This document shows, in pieces, positions 53,929 to 64,000 of a stretch of DNA of 64,000 nucleotides. The DNA lies in NCBI GenBank assembly GCA_933207985.1, contig OW240912.1, positions 251,775,522-251,839,521 of the forward strand. The letters run 5' to 3'. The notes under the pieces are model-generated. The model was not told where the DNA came from. It worked only from the letters and a program-made list of their open reading frames with translations, and did not search any database. The stretch comes from Pelobates cultripes. Lineage: Eukaryota; Chordata; Amphibia; Anura; Pelobatidae. Made by a program: the position numbers and the translations under genes. Each line of letters opens with the position of its first letter. Within the stretch, counting starts at the first letter, position 1.

Positions 53929-54409
53929 GTGGACATGTTTAATTTTCTGTAATAATATTCATTAAATCCAATCAATTTACAGAAATGAAGTAAACAGGAT
54001 AAATTGTATATTGTTTTTATGTGGAAGCACAGTTGCAAAGTGTGATAACTTACAAGGAAGTAGATTTTAAGAAAATGTATAGCTTAAATCAGAAATCAAG
54101 CACTGTGGTATTTGCTGGTCATTTGTATTCCAAAGTAGCTTTGATTGGTTATACTTGAAAAAAAAAAGATTGCTAACATTGAAAATATGTGTAATTTACC
54201 AATTCTGGCTCTCAAGCAGAAAGTTGAGGCTTTTCCTGCCTCACTTGTGAGAGTTTCTCACAGAGTAGCATGAGATTTATATTTTTTTTATGAGAAGCAT
54301 TGCTGATGTGTTCATAATGCTTCTCTATGAGAATCATCTGATAGGTCGTAATTCATCTGTAATGATGATTTAAAAGAAATACTATAGTGCCAGGGGCACA
54401 AAGCTATAT
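53929..54409. other. intergenic DNA, no gene recognised
   Basis: AT-rich. A ctatagtgccaggggcac phrase near 54382 resembles MITE edges elsewhere in the window. Confidence 0.5.
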
Positions 54410-54902
54410 ATGTAACGTCATTCTAAGTGTATTTTAATACTAATATATGTACTTATATTAATATTAAAATACATTACGTTTGACGTTACATATATATAAT
54501 ATGTATATATATTATATGTATAATATATATACATATATTATATATTTATAAATATATTTATTTTATTTTATAACATGTTTAATAATATTTTTTTTCATTT
54601 CCCACCAGCAGTGGGACTGTCTGACATTTCAGACAGTCCCCCTGCTGGCAGATCCACAGCCAGCTATAGGGGGCCATGTGATCGCTCTTTGAGAGCGATC
54701 ACATGGCCCCCGGGGACTTCTTTTGCCGTGGGAGGGCTGCCTGAGCTGTGAGTCAGTCCTCCTGAAGCGGAGCGCCGGTAAGGTGAGTATACCGGGCGCT
54801 CCAGGGCTCAAAGCCGTTACAGCGTTCTATGCCGCCACAATGGCTTTAAAGCCCAATTAAAGCGGGACGGCATAGAACGCCGTAACGGCGTTGAGGGGTT
54901 AA
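54410..54902. mobile_element. right part of a palindromic TTAA element
   Basis: Follows the layout of 12640-13134: an AT palindrome (ctaagtgtattttaatacta onward), then stems around agtgggactgtctgacattt, a gccatgtgatcgct/agcgatcacatggc hairpin and a final hairpin (gcgttctatgccg against cggcatagaacgc), ending in gaggggttaa with TTAA at 54899-54902. The left part is missing or unrecognisable. Confidence 0.75.
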
Positions 54903-55667
54903 GCAGACTGTGATTGTCTATTGTTGTGACTTAGATGATGATCAGATCACATTTTATGACCAATTTGTGCAGAAATCCATATCATTCCAAAGGGTTCACA
55001 TACTTTTTCTTGCAACTGTATCTGTAAAGGTCTTTTATGTGTGTTTTTTTGGAAACAAATAGCTTTTTTGTAAAGTAGTGAAAATGTAAAAAAGAAACCA
55101 ATACAAATGCATTGCTCAGCTTCAGCTATGAGAAAAGGTAATATCCAGAGAATGGTAAATCAATACGTTAATGGATTCCAGTAACATCGCTAATGCTTGC
55201 AAAAGGAAAACTCAAGCAGATTTAAATTGCACAAGATGAAAATGTTGCTTTGAATCAGGCAGCAAGATTCTACATGAAAACCACAGTGCAGACAAAAAAA
55301 CTGGAATGATATTTCTTTATTCTTTCTGAATTCCGTCTTGTGCATAATACTTCATGAATAGTCTGTTCAGAAGTAAATGGAAATGATCTGTAATACATAA
55401 CTGAGTGAAACAGAAGCTCTGCAGATTAACATTGAGATTAGGATAAAAAAAAAATGTTAAGCATAAGTTGAAGATGTAGCTACACTAAAGTGTCCTGTGT
55501 TCTATTTTTGTGTTTTTTGACTGTTCAGGGGTACTCATACGTTACACGATTTTCCTAATGTTGGAAAAACCATTTCACATGGACGAGGTGTCAATTTATA
55601 CAAACTTCAAAAACATGAAAAGAAAAAAAAAATGCATTAGGGTTGCATAACATCTACTCACTGAAGT
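54903..55667. other. intergenic DNA, no gene recognised
   Basis: AT-rich without recognised elements. Confidence 0.5.
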
Positions 55668-56053
55668 TTAACCCCTTAAGGATGGTGGGCGTTCTATGCC
55701 ATCCTTTTTAGGGTGGCTCTAAACACCAGAGGGTGGCATAGAACATCCCTGCCGTCCAGTGGACTTACTGAGTTCCCACTGATCCCACGCCAGTGGTCGC
55801 GATCCTGGGGCCATTTGAATGGAAACTAAAGAACCTCCATTTTGTTTTATATGTACATAGGGATTTAGGCCAGAGCGCAGGTAACTTTCTATTTGTTTTT
55901 ACTATGTATTTTGAGCTGTTAGATACTAAGCCATTGCTGTTGCAAGCGTGGTGCTTTATTGTATGTGTTTGTATATAATCCAGTGAAACATGGTTTACGC
56001 TGGTGTCCAACCATCTTGACATTGCGCTTTTAAAATTAGGGTTGCATAACATC
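55636..56053 (+). repeat. 19-bp direct repeat pair
   Basis: attagggttgcataacatc occurs at 55636-55654 and at 56035-56053, about 400 bp apart, on either side of the TTAA-element fragment. It could be a long target duplication or part of a duplicated segment. Confidence 0.75.
55668..55830 (+). mobile_element. left-end fragment of a TTAA element
   Basis: Starts TTAACCCCTTAAGGATGG followed by gcgttctatgccatcc, with an inverse partner gggtggcatagaacatcc (about 55728). Same terminal type as the elements at 3563 and 11033. The right end was not found. Confidence 0.6.
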
Positions 56054-56281
56054 ACCATTTTAGTGATGTTATTTTTTTTACACCTTTCTTAAATTGTCTG
56101 TTCTTGTTCTAGAGCAAGACTGATTTTTACTGCCTATGCTTCAACAAGAGGTCCTGTTAGCTTACTCTCATCCTAGTTGTCTTTCCACAAATTGTTAGAT
56201 GCAATGCAATGACAATTTCATAGATGCTATAAACAAATGAGAAAACTTCAGAGTATGTATGCTTATAAAGAAAACAACCTA

Positions 56282-57220
56282 CCGTATATACTCGAGTATA
56301 AGTCGAGTTTTTCAGCACATTGTTTGTGCTGAAAAACCCCCACTTGACTTATACTCGAGTCAATGTCTGTATTATGGCAACTTACATTGCCATAATACAG
56401 ACCAGGACCGCCGGGCTCATTACAAGCCCGGCGGTCCTGTTGGGGACTGGCAGAGAGCTGTTACTTACCATTCCTGCAGCTCCTGTCAGCTCCCCTGTCA
56501 GCTCCACTGCAAGTCTCGCGAGAGCCGCAGGGTCAGAGAGATGTCACAGGTTACCGTGGCAACGATCCACGCGGCACTCAGACCGCGAGACTTGCAAAGG
56601 GAGCTGACAGGGGAGCTGACCGGACCGGAGGAGAAGGGAGCTGACAGAAGCTGCAGGAATGGTAGGTAACAGCTCTCTGCCAGCCCCCCTCCTACACAGC
56701 CCATCCACTGGCCCACCAGGGAATGAGAGCCCCCCTCCCTGGCCAGCTAAAAAGCAGGGAGGGGGGACAAATAAAAATAAATACAAATTTAAATAATAAT
56801 AAAATATTAATAATATTTAAAAAAATAATAATAAAATAAAAATAAAATAATAATATAACAAAAAATAAAATATTAAAATAATAATAATAAAAAAAAATAA
56901 TAAAAATGCCCACTCCCCACCAAAGCTCTGCATCACATACACAAACACACTGCATCACACACACACACTGCATTCATACACACACACACTGCATTCATAC
57001 GCACACACACACACACTGCATTCATTATATACACACACTGTAAATAAATATTCAATTAATATAATTTTATGGGGATATAATTTTATTTAGAAATTTACCA
57101 GTAGCTGCTGCATTTCCCATCCTAGTCTTATACTCGAGTCAATACGTTTTCCCAGTTTTGGGGGGTAAAATTAGGTGTCTCGACTTATATTCGGGTCAAC
57201 TTATACTCGAGTATATACGG
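56282..57220. mobile_element. 939-bp TA-flanked element with nested hairpins
   Basis: Ends CCGTATATACTCGAGTATAA and its reverse complement, with TA on both sides (56280-56281 and 57221-57222). Inside the left end are successive hairpins: tttttcagcac/gtgctgaaaaa, tgtattatggcaa/ttgccataataca, ggaccgccgggct/agcccggcggtcc, and a larger one (56445-56690). Later come an AAT-rich stretch (56775-56905) and a CA-rich stretch (56935-57040). No transposase. TA duplication suggests Tc1/mariner-type mobilisation, but the family is not certain. Confidence 0.75.
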
Positions 57221-58201
57221 TATTTCAAAATATTTATTAGAAATACATTGTTTTGCCTTATGTTTATCTTGGCTGATACTATAAATTGCATAACTGAATT
57301 TAAAAAAAGAAACCAACCAAAAAAAAAAAAAAAAAATGAATTTAATAATGTCTTTCAACAGTTATGAACATATCAATGCACATATTTTAAGCAATATCAT
57401 TTATTATTTCACATGCATAAATGAAGTCAGAGACCTTCCAATTATAAAGCTTTCTAGCAAAAAAAAAAAAATCTCGCTTCAGTCTTGTCAATTCCATTCT
57501 AAATATTTGAAGGCACATGCACTTTAATGTTCCCTCGAGCAGCTGGTCACATTTAAATTGACTTGACTACAGCAGCATAAGAAATAAAGACTGATATAGG
57601 CACAATACACTTGTTGTTGTGTAATTGCTTTGCAAGGCACAAACAAATCAGTAAATTAATATATTTGGCAGTTAAGGAGAACAGGCATTCTGTATAATTG
57701 TTTTGTTAATATTATTGCACTGTGCCTTACTTCTTTTAAGCGTCCTGACAAACATCAGTTTTTGCCTGGCAATATTGCATATGGTCAGACTTTTATGTTA
57801 AATAAATAAGTTATGATAAGTATGACAGCAGTGGCGGAACTAATGTAGAGCGGGAATAAACAAAATGGTAGACCGCGCCAAAGAGTGGATATAATGAAAT
57901 AATGTTTTATACATACATATAAGTAATCCTGATAATGTAGCAAATTGTACGACCCTCAAAGGAGATTAAAACAGAGCAAAATAATAGTGCAGTATATCAG
58001 GTAAATAATTTTAGCACACTTTTAAATGTATAACTAGATAAAATGCTAACTCACAATTTGCAGAGCTACTAAGAGCTCTGCTGTATAACGCCTGGACGGT
58101 ATAATCCCTGTCTTTAGATATATGGATAAAAGCTGTGTTGGACATCCAATTCTCAGCAGCCATATATGTGAAAAAACTGAATAAAAAATCCAATAGTATA
58201 G
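57221..58201. other. intergenic DNA, no gene recognised
   Basis: AT-rich with two A runs (57318-57336, 57460-57470). No coding region supported. Confidence 0.5.
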
Positions 58202-59123
58202 TGTAGCGGATGGCATTGGGCTGTCCTCAAAATGATGTGTGTTCATGTGCTTTCGGTTAAATTTTGCCGTATGTATGTATGTTGTATGCAGCATTCGTCT
58301 GATTGTTCGGTAAAATCACTCCAGTTATTATGTGAGTGAAACTACCGAACAATCAGATCACCCCAGGAGTAAGTGTGCCTAAAATTACCGTTCGCAACAA
58401 TGTTGCAAACTGGTAATTGGCAATCAGTGCAGTGTGTGCTTTGTCCTCTGGGTGGTCGCCATTCGGGAGACGAACACGTGGCTGCGGCCATCTTAAACTC
58501 CCGAACAGTGGTGTTTTGCCGTCGAGTGTCTGGAACCCAAATCGGACACTCGGCTAGGCAAACACCACTGAGACCTCCACACTGTCCTCAATTCGTGCAG
58601 AAACTACCAAACAACTCACCGTTCTGTAGAAAGAACCCTACGAACAAGTGGGTTTATCCGAATCCTTCCCAGTCTCCATAACCCAAGCCATTCATGCATT
58701 TTATTCCCTTTTTCTGTGACCGATCTGGGTGATTTTTGCCTATGTCACTCACCCAGATCAGGGCTACCAGGGGATGTAACATTTAAAGGGGTACCCCTAT
58801 GTTTAGGGGTACATCCAGAAAACCAGGGGAACTGTGTCCTGTATAATGGGTGTGGGTGGCAACTCATGTATGATTGGTGTACTGTATAATTAATGTGAAT
58901 CCCTCCCTTGCATGGGAGACAGCTTTAAAAGAAGGTTGAGTGATTAAAAGTTCAGTTCTGCTCCTGATGCTGTGTGTCGTCCAGTCATTGAGATCTGTAT
59001 GGGAATATTCATGGATTACCTTGCTTGCTGTTACTATTGTTCTATGGGATTTTATTACTTGTTCCTGAGCCTCACTGGGATCTTTAGTGGAGTTAACCTG
59101 TGAAAGACCAGCTCTCCGCTACA
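58202..59123 (+). repeat. solo LTR of a Gmr1-type gypsy element
   Basis: Begins TGTAGCGGATGG and ends CTCTCCGCTACA, flanked by TATAG (58197-58201) and TACAG (59124-59128), four of five identical. It shares gaacggtggtgtttt-like and gtcgagtg blocks with the LTRs at 3640 and 8632, including a block near 58495 (ccgaacagtggtgttttgcc). A TATA-like ctttaaaagaag is at about 58925. One LTR without internal sequence is what LTR-LTR recombination leaves. Confidence 0.7.
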
Positions 59124-59128
59124 TACAG

Positions 59129-61235
59129 TATGTCAAGATAATATGTATTGAAAAAGAAGCAGGTATCCTACTTACGATTTCCAGAGCAATAACTTGCTCT
59201 GGTGTTGATGGCTTGTGGTGGTATAATTCCCACCAAAAGATATACAGGATAAGCAGGAGTCCAGTTGCACCAAAAAGAAAGTTGAAAACCAAAAATATTT
59301 ATTTAAGACAAATAATAAAATGTATTAAAAACCAGCTTTCAGTCCCTTACTTTCGCCCGGATTTGGGCTTCATCAGAAGTATAAGATCGTCTGGAAACCA
59401 ACCAGACTTATATAGGCAGTCTAAATAACTTCATCTTGATCTGGTGCGTTCTACTTCCTGCTTCCGTTTTTCTTTGTGTGCGTCGCCTGGAAATGACGTG
59501 CCGCGGCTTCCAATGCTCGATGGGACATGTAGTTCAAAAATCTGTCTTATGCACTTGCGGTAATCGGAAATAGTCTATACTTATATTTCTTGCAAGTGGC
59601 GATTATCGGCTGTTGAGCTTAAAGTTCAAATGGGTTATCATTGTTAAGGCTGATATACAGGTAGTGGAAGAGGAGGAGTCAGAGGAATAGCCAAGCTTAC
59701 CTCTCATATCCCCTCATCTCAGCAGGTATTGGCGAGCTCTGCTGGTTCACTGCTGCCTCCTATTTCGTTATTTTAGTGAGCGCATAAATCTATGTCTTTC
59801 AATTTAATGTAGAGAGGGCCCTGAAGCAGGACATTTTTTGGGGCACGCTCCCTAGCGTAAGGGTGGCCAAAGGTTAATTTCCATATGTCAAAACACCTAT
59901 GATTCTTTAGCAGCTGAGGATTTACCATTTGTCCATCCTTGCAGGGTTTTATTTGTGTGTTTGAATTTAATCATATTTTTGTATGGAGTATATGCATCTG
60001 CATGTAATGGTGTTTTTTTATGTATTGTTGCCATTGTAATGCAGTGCTTTACTTCTATGTAATGTGTGCATTTGGAAGTGGCATAGATGCAGTGATAAGT
60101 AAACAAGTTAGCATCTCCTGGCCCAGGAGATTTCACTCTCTTTGTTGCTGTGTCTAATCTGTGCATGCAATGTAAATGCAGCACAAGCTATGATAGGAAG
60201 TATATCTGTTGCATGCACAGACGGTGGTACGTCCAATCACTGCACACAGCTCTGGTAGGCCAGTTTAGTGAGCAGTTTTGTTGACTCCTGCTGTGGTCGT
60301 CAATGGCAGAACAATCTATGCAAATCTGGCATATTTTCTTTATAAGTGACAGCGTTTCATTTACTTATATTTTGGTTTGAGTTGATCATTTAACGTACAT
60401 ATGAATAAGGATTAGCATCTTCGGCAACAAAGTTTTGGAAAAACATTTAGATAGAACCACATTTCAAATGAGGTAAGTAAACTAAAGAAGTACATCATTA
60501 TTACATTTAAATTTAAATAGACAGATGTGTTTACAATCTGTGATTTTATAATGATAAAATATTTGATAAAATATTTACTTTTGATCACAGGTGGGAACAA
60601 ATAGTTTTTCTTTTGTACTGAATATACATTCACACAATCATATTGCATCCATCACAATACATAATTTTATATCGAATGACACGGTTTATTTATATATTTC
60701 CTTTGTGGAATAACACTGTGTATTTGTGATGATATTTGGCAATCTAACTAGAACAATCTATTTAGCAATTTACACTGTCAATAAAGCTTTCTCACCAGTG
60801 GTGGATAGGAGAGGCTATGCTACAAACGCAAAAAAAGATTACACAACTAATGTTCATGTCAGCTGTGGACAGAGATGAAATACCTTATTCTCTGTGTCAA
60901 CTACTTTACTCTTATAAATGTGATTAAGGACCACATTTCAGTTACTTAATGTTACCAACCAATCTACTTTCAACTACATAAAAAGGGAGGAAAGATTATG
61001 TCATCTCAGAGAAAAAAACCTTGCAAACTTACTAGACAGCAGTGGAAATAGTTAAACTATTGCTGAATTCAGTTAGGCTTGGAAGTCAATTAAAAGATCC
61101 ATGATATTTACAGCTCACATGCTGATTTCCGAATTTAGCCAGCAGGTCTATATCATTTGTGTAAGTGGTATAACCGCACAATTCAGTTTGAATGTAACTC
61201 TGTGAAAACAGTACAAAAAAGACATACTAAAGTTT
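59129..61235. other. intergenic DNA with one short dispersed repeat
   Basis: Segment 59290-59385 (tttaagacaaataataaaatg, then cgcccggatttgggcttcat) resembles the cgaaac/gaagcc repeat class near 30580. The rest shows nothing I can name. Confidence 0.5.
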
Positions 61236-62100
61236 ATAATAATAAATAAATGAGCATGTTGGGTTCCCCAGAATCCCCTCAGCCCTGGAGATGTCCTGTA
61301 GGTGAAGGGCTGAAAGTGGGATAGTAACTGGACAAGCAAAAAGGCTGGTCTGGAGCATATCTGCTAATGGTAAAAGAGATGTAAGGAGGGGCACAGCCGC
61401 ACAGTTATAGAGAGCTTTGTAGGTAAGCATATGAACTTTGGACCAAATCATAAACAAAATAAGAAGCCAAAGTAGAAACTGGCACAGGAATGATTTGTGA
61501 GAGTTGCAGGACATAAGGTAGAAGAGTCTGGCATAGGCATTCATTATGGACCATAAAAGGCCAATCTGGGCACTTTTCAGGCCAATAAATAGAGGATCAC
61601 TATAATTGAGGTGGGAGACAATAATTGCATTTTGGTTGTGTCCTAAGTGAGAATGGGGCAAATGCAAATTATGCTTTTAAGATGAAAGTGACACAATTTG
61701 GTTAATGACTGTATGAAAGAGCTGAAAAAAGGTCAGAGTCAGAGCACTTCAAGACAATGTGCCTACGGGGTAGAGCTTATGGTAACTCAGGTGACCTCGG
61801 AAAACAGAGGTAGATATAGCGTTTGAGGGAAGAAAGACAATCAGTTCCGTTTTAGAGAGGTTGTGTTTTAGGAACCATTCAGTTATCCAACCAGAAATAG
61901 CTGATACGTAGTTGCTGACACAATCAAGGTGAGGAAAAGACATGGTAATGAGAAGGAAATGTGGGTGTCATCAGCATACAATTGACATTGAAAGCCATAA
62001 GATGATATTAGCTCAACAAGAAAGGTAGTGTACATTGAAAAAAATAAGAGGTCCCAGTACAGAGATTGCTCACTGAGAGAGATACAGAAGAGCAGTGGCG
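61236..62100 (-). mobile_element. L2-clade LINE fragment
   Basis: On the minus strand: FGPQYLF-type start lost, then LYADDTHISFSLP (about 61950-61990), HNLSKTELIVFLPSN, and the C-terminal NYSDPLFIGLKSAQIGLLWS region with HLQDISRAEGILGNP. The frames 61749-61943 and 61227-61667 are separated by a frameshift. The 3' end carries an AATAAATAA-like tail near 61236. Older and more diverged than the copy at 52385. Confidence 0.82.
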
Positions 62101-62238
62101 TCTCTAGGATTAATTTTTAGGGAGGCACATGGTGGGCCAGGGACAAAAGTAGGGGGGCACATTTAACCCCGCCCTCATCACAGTTTGACCCCACCCCGGC
62201 CACATGGTAAGCCCCGCCCCCGACACAATGTGTTTTGT

Positions 62239-62298
62239 TTTTTTAATAATCCCTGGTGGAGGATTCATTATTTTCCACCAGGGATTATTAAAAAACAA
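62239..62298. repeat. 60-bp perfect-looking hairpin
   Basis: ttttaataatccctggtgga pairs with tccaccagggattattaaaa across a short loop. It lies in a GC-richer segment rich in ccccgcccc. Likely the edge of a small DNA element. Confidence 0.7.
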
Positions 62299-62392
62299 AC
62301 ACAATACCCTTGATACAGTGCCATAGTTTCCAACATTTGGAAAAAATTTCCAAGGACATTTTGCAGCAGAGCTATCAATTACTGTCTGTGTA

Positions 62393-62790
62393 TAATATCC
62401 CTGGACAGTCAGTGCTCTCTGTATAATACAGGGTTGTGTGTATAATAAATTGTGTATATAATATGCCGGGATAGTCAGTGCTTCCTGTATAGTGCTGCTA
62501 TCTGTATAATACAGGCCTGTGTCTGTATAATATCCCGGGACAGTCAGTGCTCCCTGTATAGTGCTGCCCTCTGTATAATACAGGTCTGTTTGTGTATAAT
62601 ATCCCAAGACAGAGAGCAGCACTATACAGGGAGCACTGACTGTCCCGGGATATTATACAGACACAGGCCTGTATTATACAGATAGCAGCACTATACAGGA
62701 AGCACTGACTATCCCGGCATATTATATACACACAGATCTGTATTATACAGAGAACACTACTATAGTATAATAAAGATAGCTGAGCATATA
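62393..62790. repeat. inverted minisatellite, about 70-bp units
   Basis: Left half (62393-62605): about three direct units of gtataatatcccgggacagt, cagtgctccctgtatagtgc, tgtataatacaggtctgt. Right half (62607-62790): about two and a half units of the reverse complement. The junction is near 62606. Open frames on both strands here are repeat products. Confidence 0.85.
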
Positions 62791-62978
62791 ACCCATGTCC
62801 CAATCTCTAGACTATTAGTACCTGTCAACAGCAGCTCCCAGACGCGTGTAACAGGGCTAACGTGTGCGGCAGCTCACACAGATGATCCAGTGGAAAAGCG
62901 CACTCGCTGGCAGAGCCAAACTGGGAATCCCTGGGAATCCAAAGCAGCCCTGGAAAAAAATTTATGCAATTCCTACAA

Positions 62979-62979
62979 G

Positions 62980-63017
<38 letters not shown>
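62979..63017. repeat. TA microsatellite
   Basis: About 19 TA units between unique flanks. Confidence 0.95.
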
Positions 63018-63020
<3 letters not shown>

Positions 63021-63309
63021 AGTAAGCACACAAGCTCACTGACATGCGCAAATAGGCTTACTGACAGACAAAACTCTCTGACTCACACACAAGCTTAATA
63101 CAGACAAACTCACTTGTATAAACAGAAGGCTCGCTACAAAGTTCAGGGACACACACAAGCTCACTAAAGACAAGCTCACTGACACACACATGCTCACTAA
63201 ATAGAAGCTCACTGACACACACAAGCAGTACCATTTTAACAGCGTTAAGGGCCCCTGGGCAAAGCAGTGCACTGGGGCCCTTCCTACACAACAACTCACA
63301 GGAATGATA

Positions 63310-64000
63310 GACTGCTGAGTCCATACACACACACACACACACACACACTGCTGAGTCCATTCACACACACACTGCTGAGTCCATACACACACACACACAC
63401 ACAGACTGCTGAGTCCACACACACACACACACAGACTGTTGAGTCATACACACACACACACACACACACTGCTGAGTCCATACACACACACACACACACA
63501 CACACAGACTGCTGAGTCCATACACACAGACTGCTGAATCTATACACACACACAGACAGCTGAGTCCATACACACACACACACAGACTGCTGAGTCCATA
63601 CACATAGACCGGTGAGTCCATACACACACACACTGCTGATACCATACACACACATAAACACACACAGACTGCTGAGTCCATACACACACACAGACTGCTG
63701 AGTCCATACACACACAGACTGCTGATTCCATACACACACAGAAACACACACAGACTGCTGAGTCCATACACACACACAGAGACTGCTGAGTCCATACACA
63801 CACAGAAACACACACAGACTGCTGAGTCCATGCACACACAGATTACTGAGTCCATACACACACAGAAACACACACAGACTGCTGAGTCCATACACAATGC
63901 TGAGTCCATACATACACACACACAAACACAGACTGCTGAGTCCACACACACACACAGACTGCTGAGTCCACACACACAAAGAAAGCCGATTCCATACACA
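63310..64000 (+). repeat. CA-rich minisatellite, gactgctgagtccatacaca units
   Basis: About 20 units of 25-40 bp, each with ctgctgagtccata followed by a variable CA run and cagaaacacacacaga variants. It continues off the end of the window. The repeat keeps several minus-strand frames open for over 200 codons (Cys/Val-rich), which are not genes. Confidence 0.92.

Noticed and set aside
63296..63999. Minus-strand frames of more than 200 codons, Cys/Val/Ser-rich
   Set aside because: They translate a CA-rich minisatellite that stays open in several frames; no independent coding signal.
63310..64000. Regularly spaced repeats as a CRISPR array
   Set aside because: Unit length varies, spacers are CA runs rather than unique sequence, and the genome is eukaryotic.

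Overview
This window is eukaryotic and contains almost nothing but transposable elements; I found no host protein-coding gene and no tRNA or rRNA gene that I can support. Recognisable families are CR1, L2 and L1/Tx1-type LINEs, two Gmr1-like Ty3/gypsy LTR elements, two Ngaro-type tyrosine-recombinase (DIRS order) retrotransposons, hAT-type elements with exact 8-bp target duplications, a Tc1/mariner transposase, many hairpin MITEs flanked by TTAA, and microsatellites and minisatellites. This mixture, together with CR1 and L2 3' ends and TTAA hairpin MITEs of the kind I associate with frog genomes, points to a vertebrate and most likely an anuran amphibian. That is inference from element types, not from a species-specific gene. 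One run of 100 N (40588-40687) marks an assembly gap.

Layout. 1-1898: AT-rich sequence with a short dispersed repeat. 1899-3464: a CR1 copy split by an L2 copy whose outer end is inverted. 3563-3633: a TTAA hairpin MITE. 3640-9624: a complete-boundary Gmr1-like gypsy element on the minus strand, with two 1-kb LTRs, a 5-bp TSD (CAACC) and the order gag-PR-INT-RT-RH, but with the RT catalytic core deleted. 11033-13134: a 2.1-kb TTAA-flanked element made of nested palindromes. 13398-13795: a 398-bp foldback. 14146-16211: a hAT-type element carrying two inverted GC-rich minisatellites. 17129-18136: an LTR-like stretch. 19767-20618: a TTAA MITE hit by a 5'-truncated Tx1 LINE and by a second MITE. 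21838-22660: a longer copy of the same Tx1 LINE.

22738-28617 and 31405-37365 are two degenerate Ngaro-like elements (Gag with a SAP-like segment and a Cys/His motif, RT/RNase H, tyrosine recombinase). Each is interrupted in or near the recombinase by a member of the same hAT family. Between them lie an LTR-flanked element without recognisable genes (28626-30512) and a palindrome (30513-30785). 37501-39250 is the best-preserved reading frame in the window, a 485-codon CR1 reverse transcriptase. 40255-40587 is a Tc1 transposase fragment running into the gap. 42181-45598 is one LINE insertion bounded by a 15-bp TSD in which the ORF1 segment is inverted relative to ORF2 and the 3' UTR. 46085-47146 is a LINE interrupted by a foldback hAT MITE. 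47261-49880 is a second, 5'-truncated Gmr1-like element, again with integrase upstream of RT. 52385-53928 and 61236-62100 are L2 copies. 54410-57220 holds further hairpin-rich DNA elements. 58202-59123 is a solo LTR. 62393-62790 and 63310-64000 are minisatellites.

The genes here do not work together as a pathway. Each cluster is one selfish element, most are broken by stops, frameshifts or internal deletions, and the nesting gives relative ages: CR1 before L2, Ngaro before hAT, LINE before hAT, MITE before Tx1 LINE. The most unusual items are the hAT elements built around mirror-image G-rich minisatellites, the LINE with an inverted middle segment, and the two elements with integrase ahead of reverse transcriptase.
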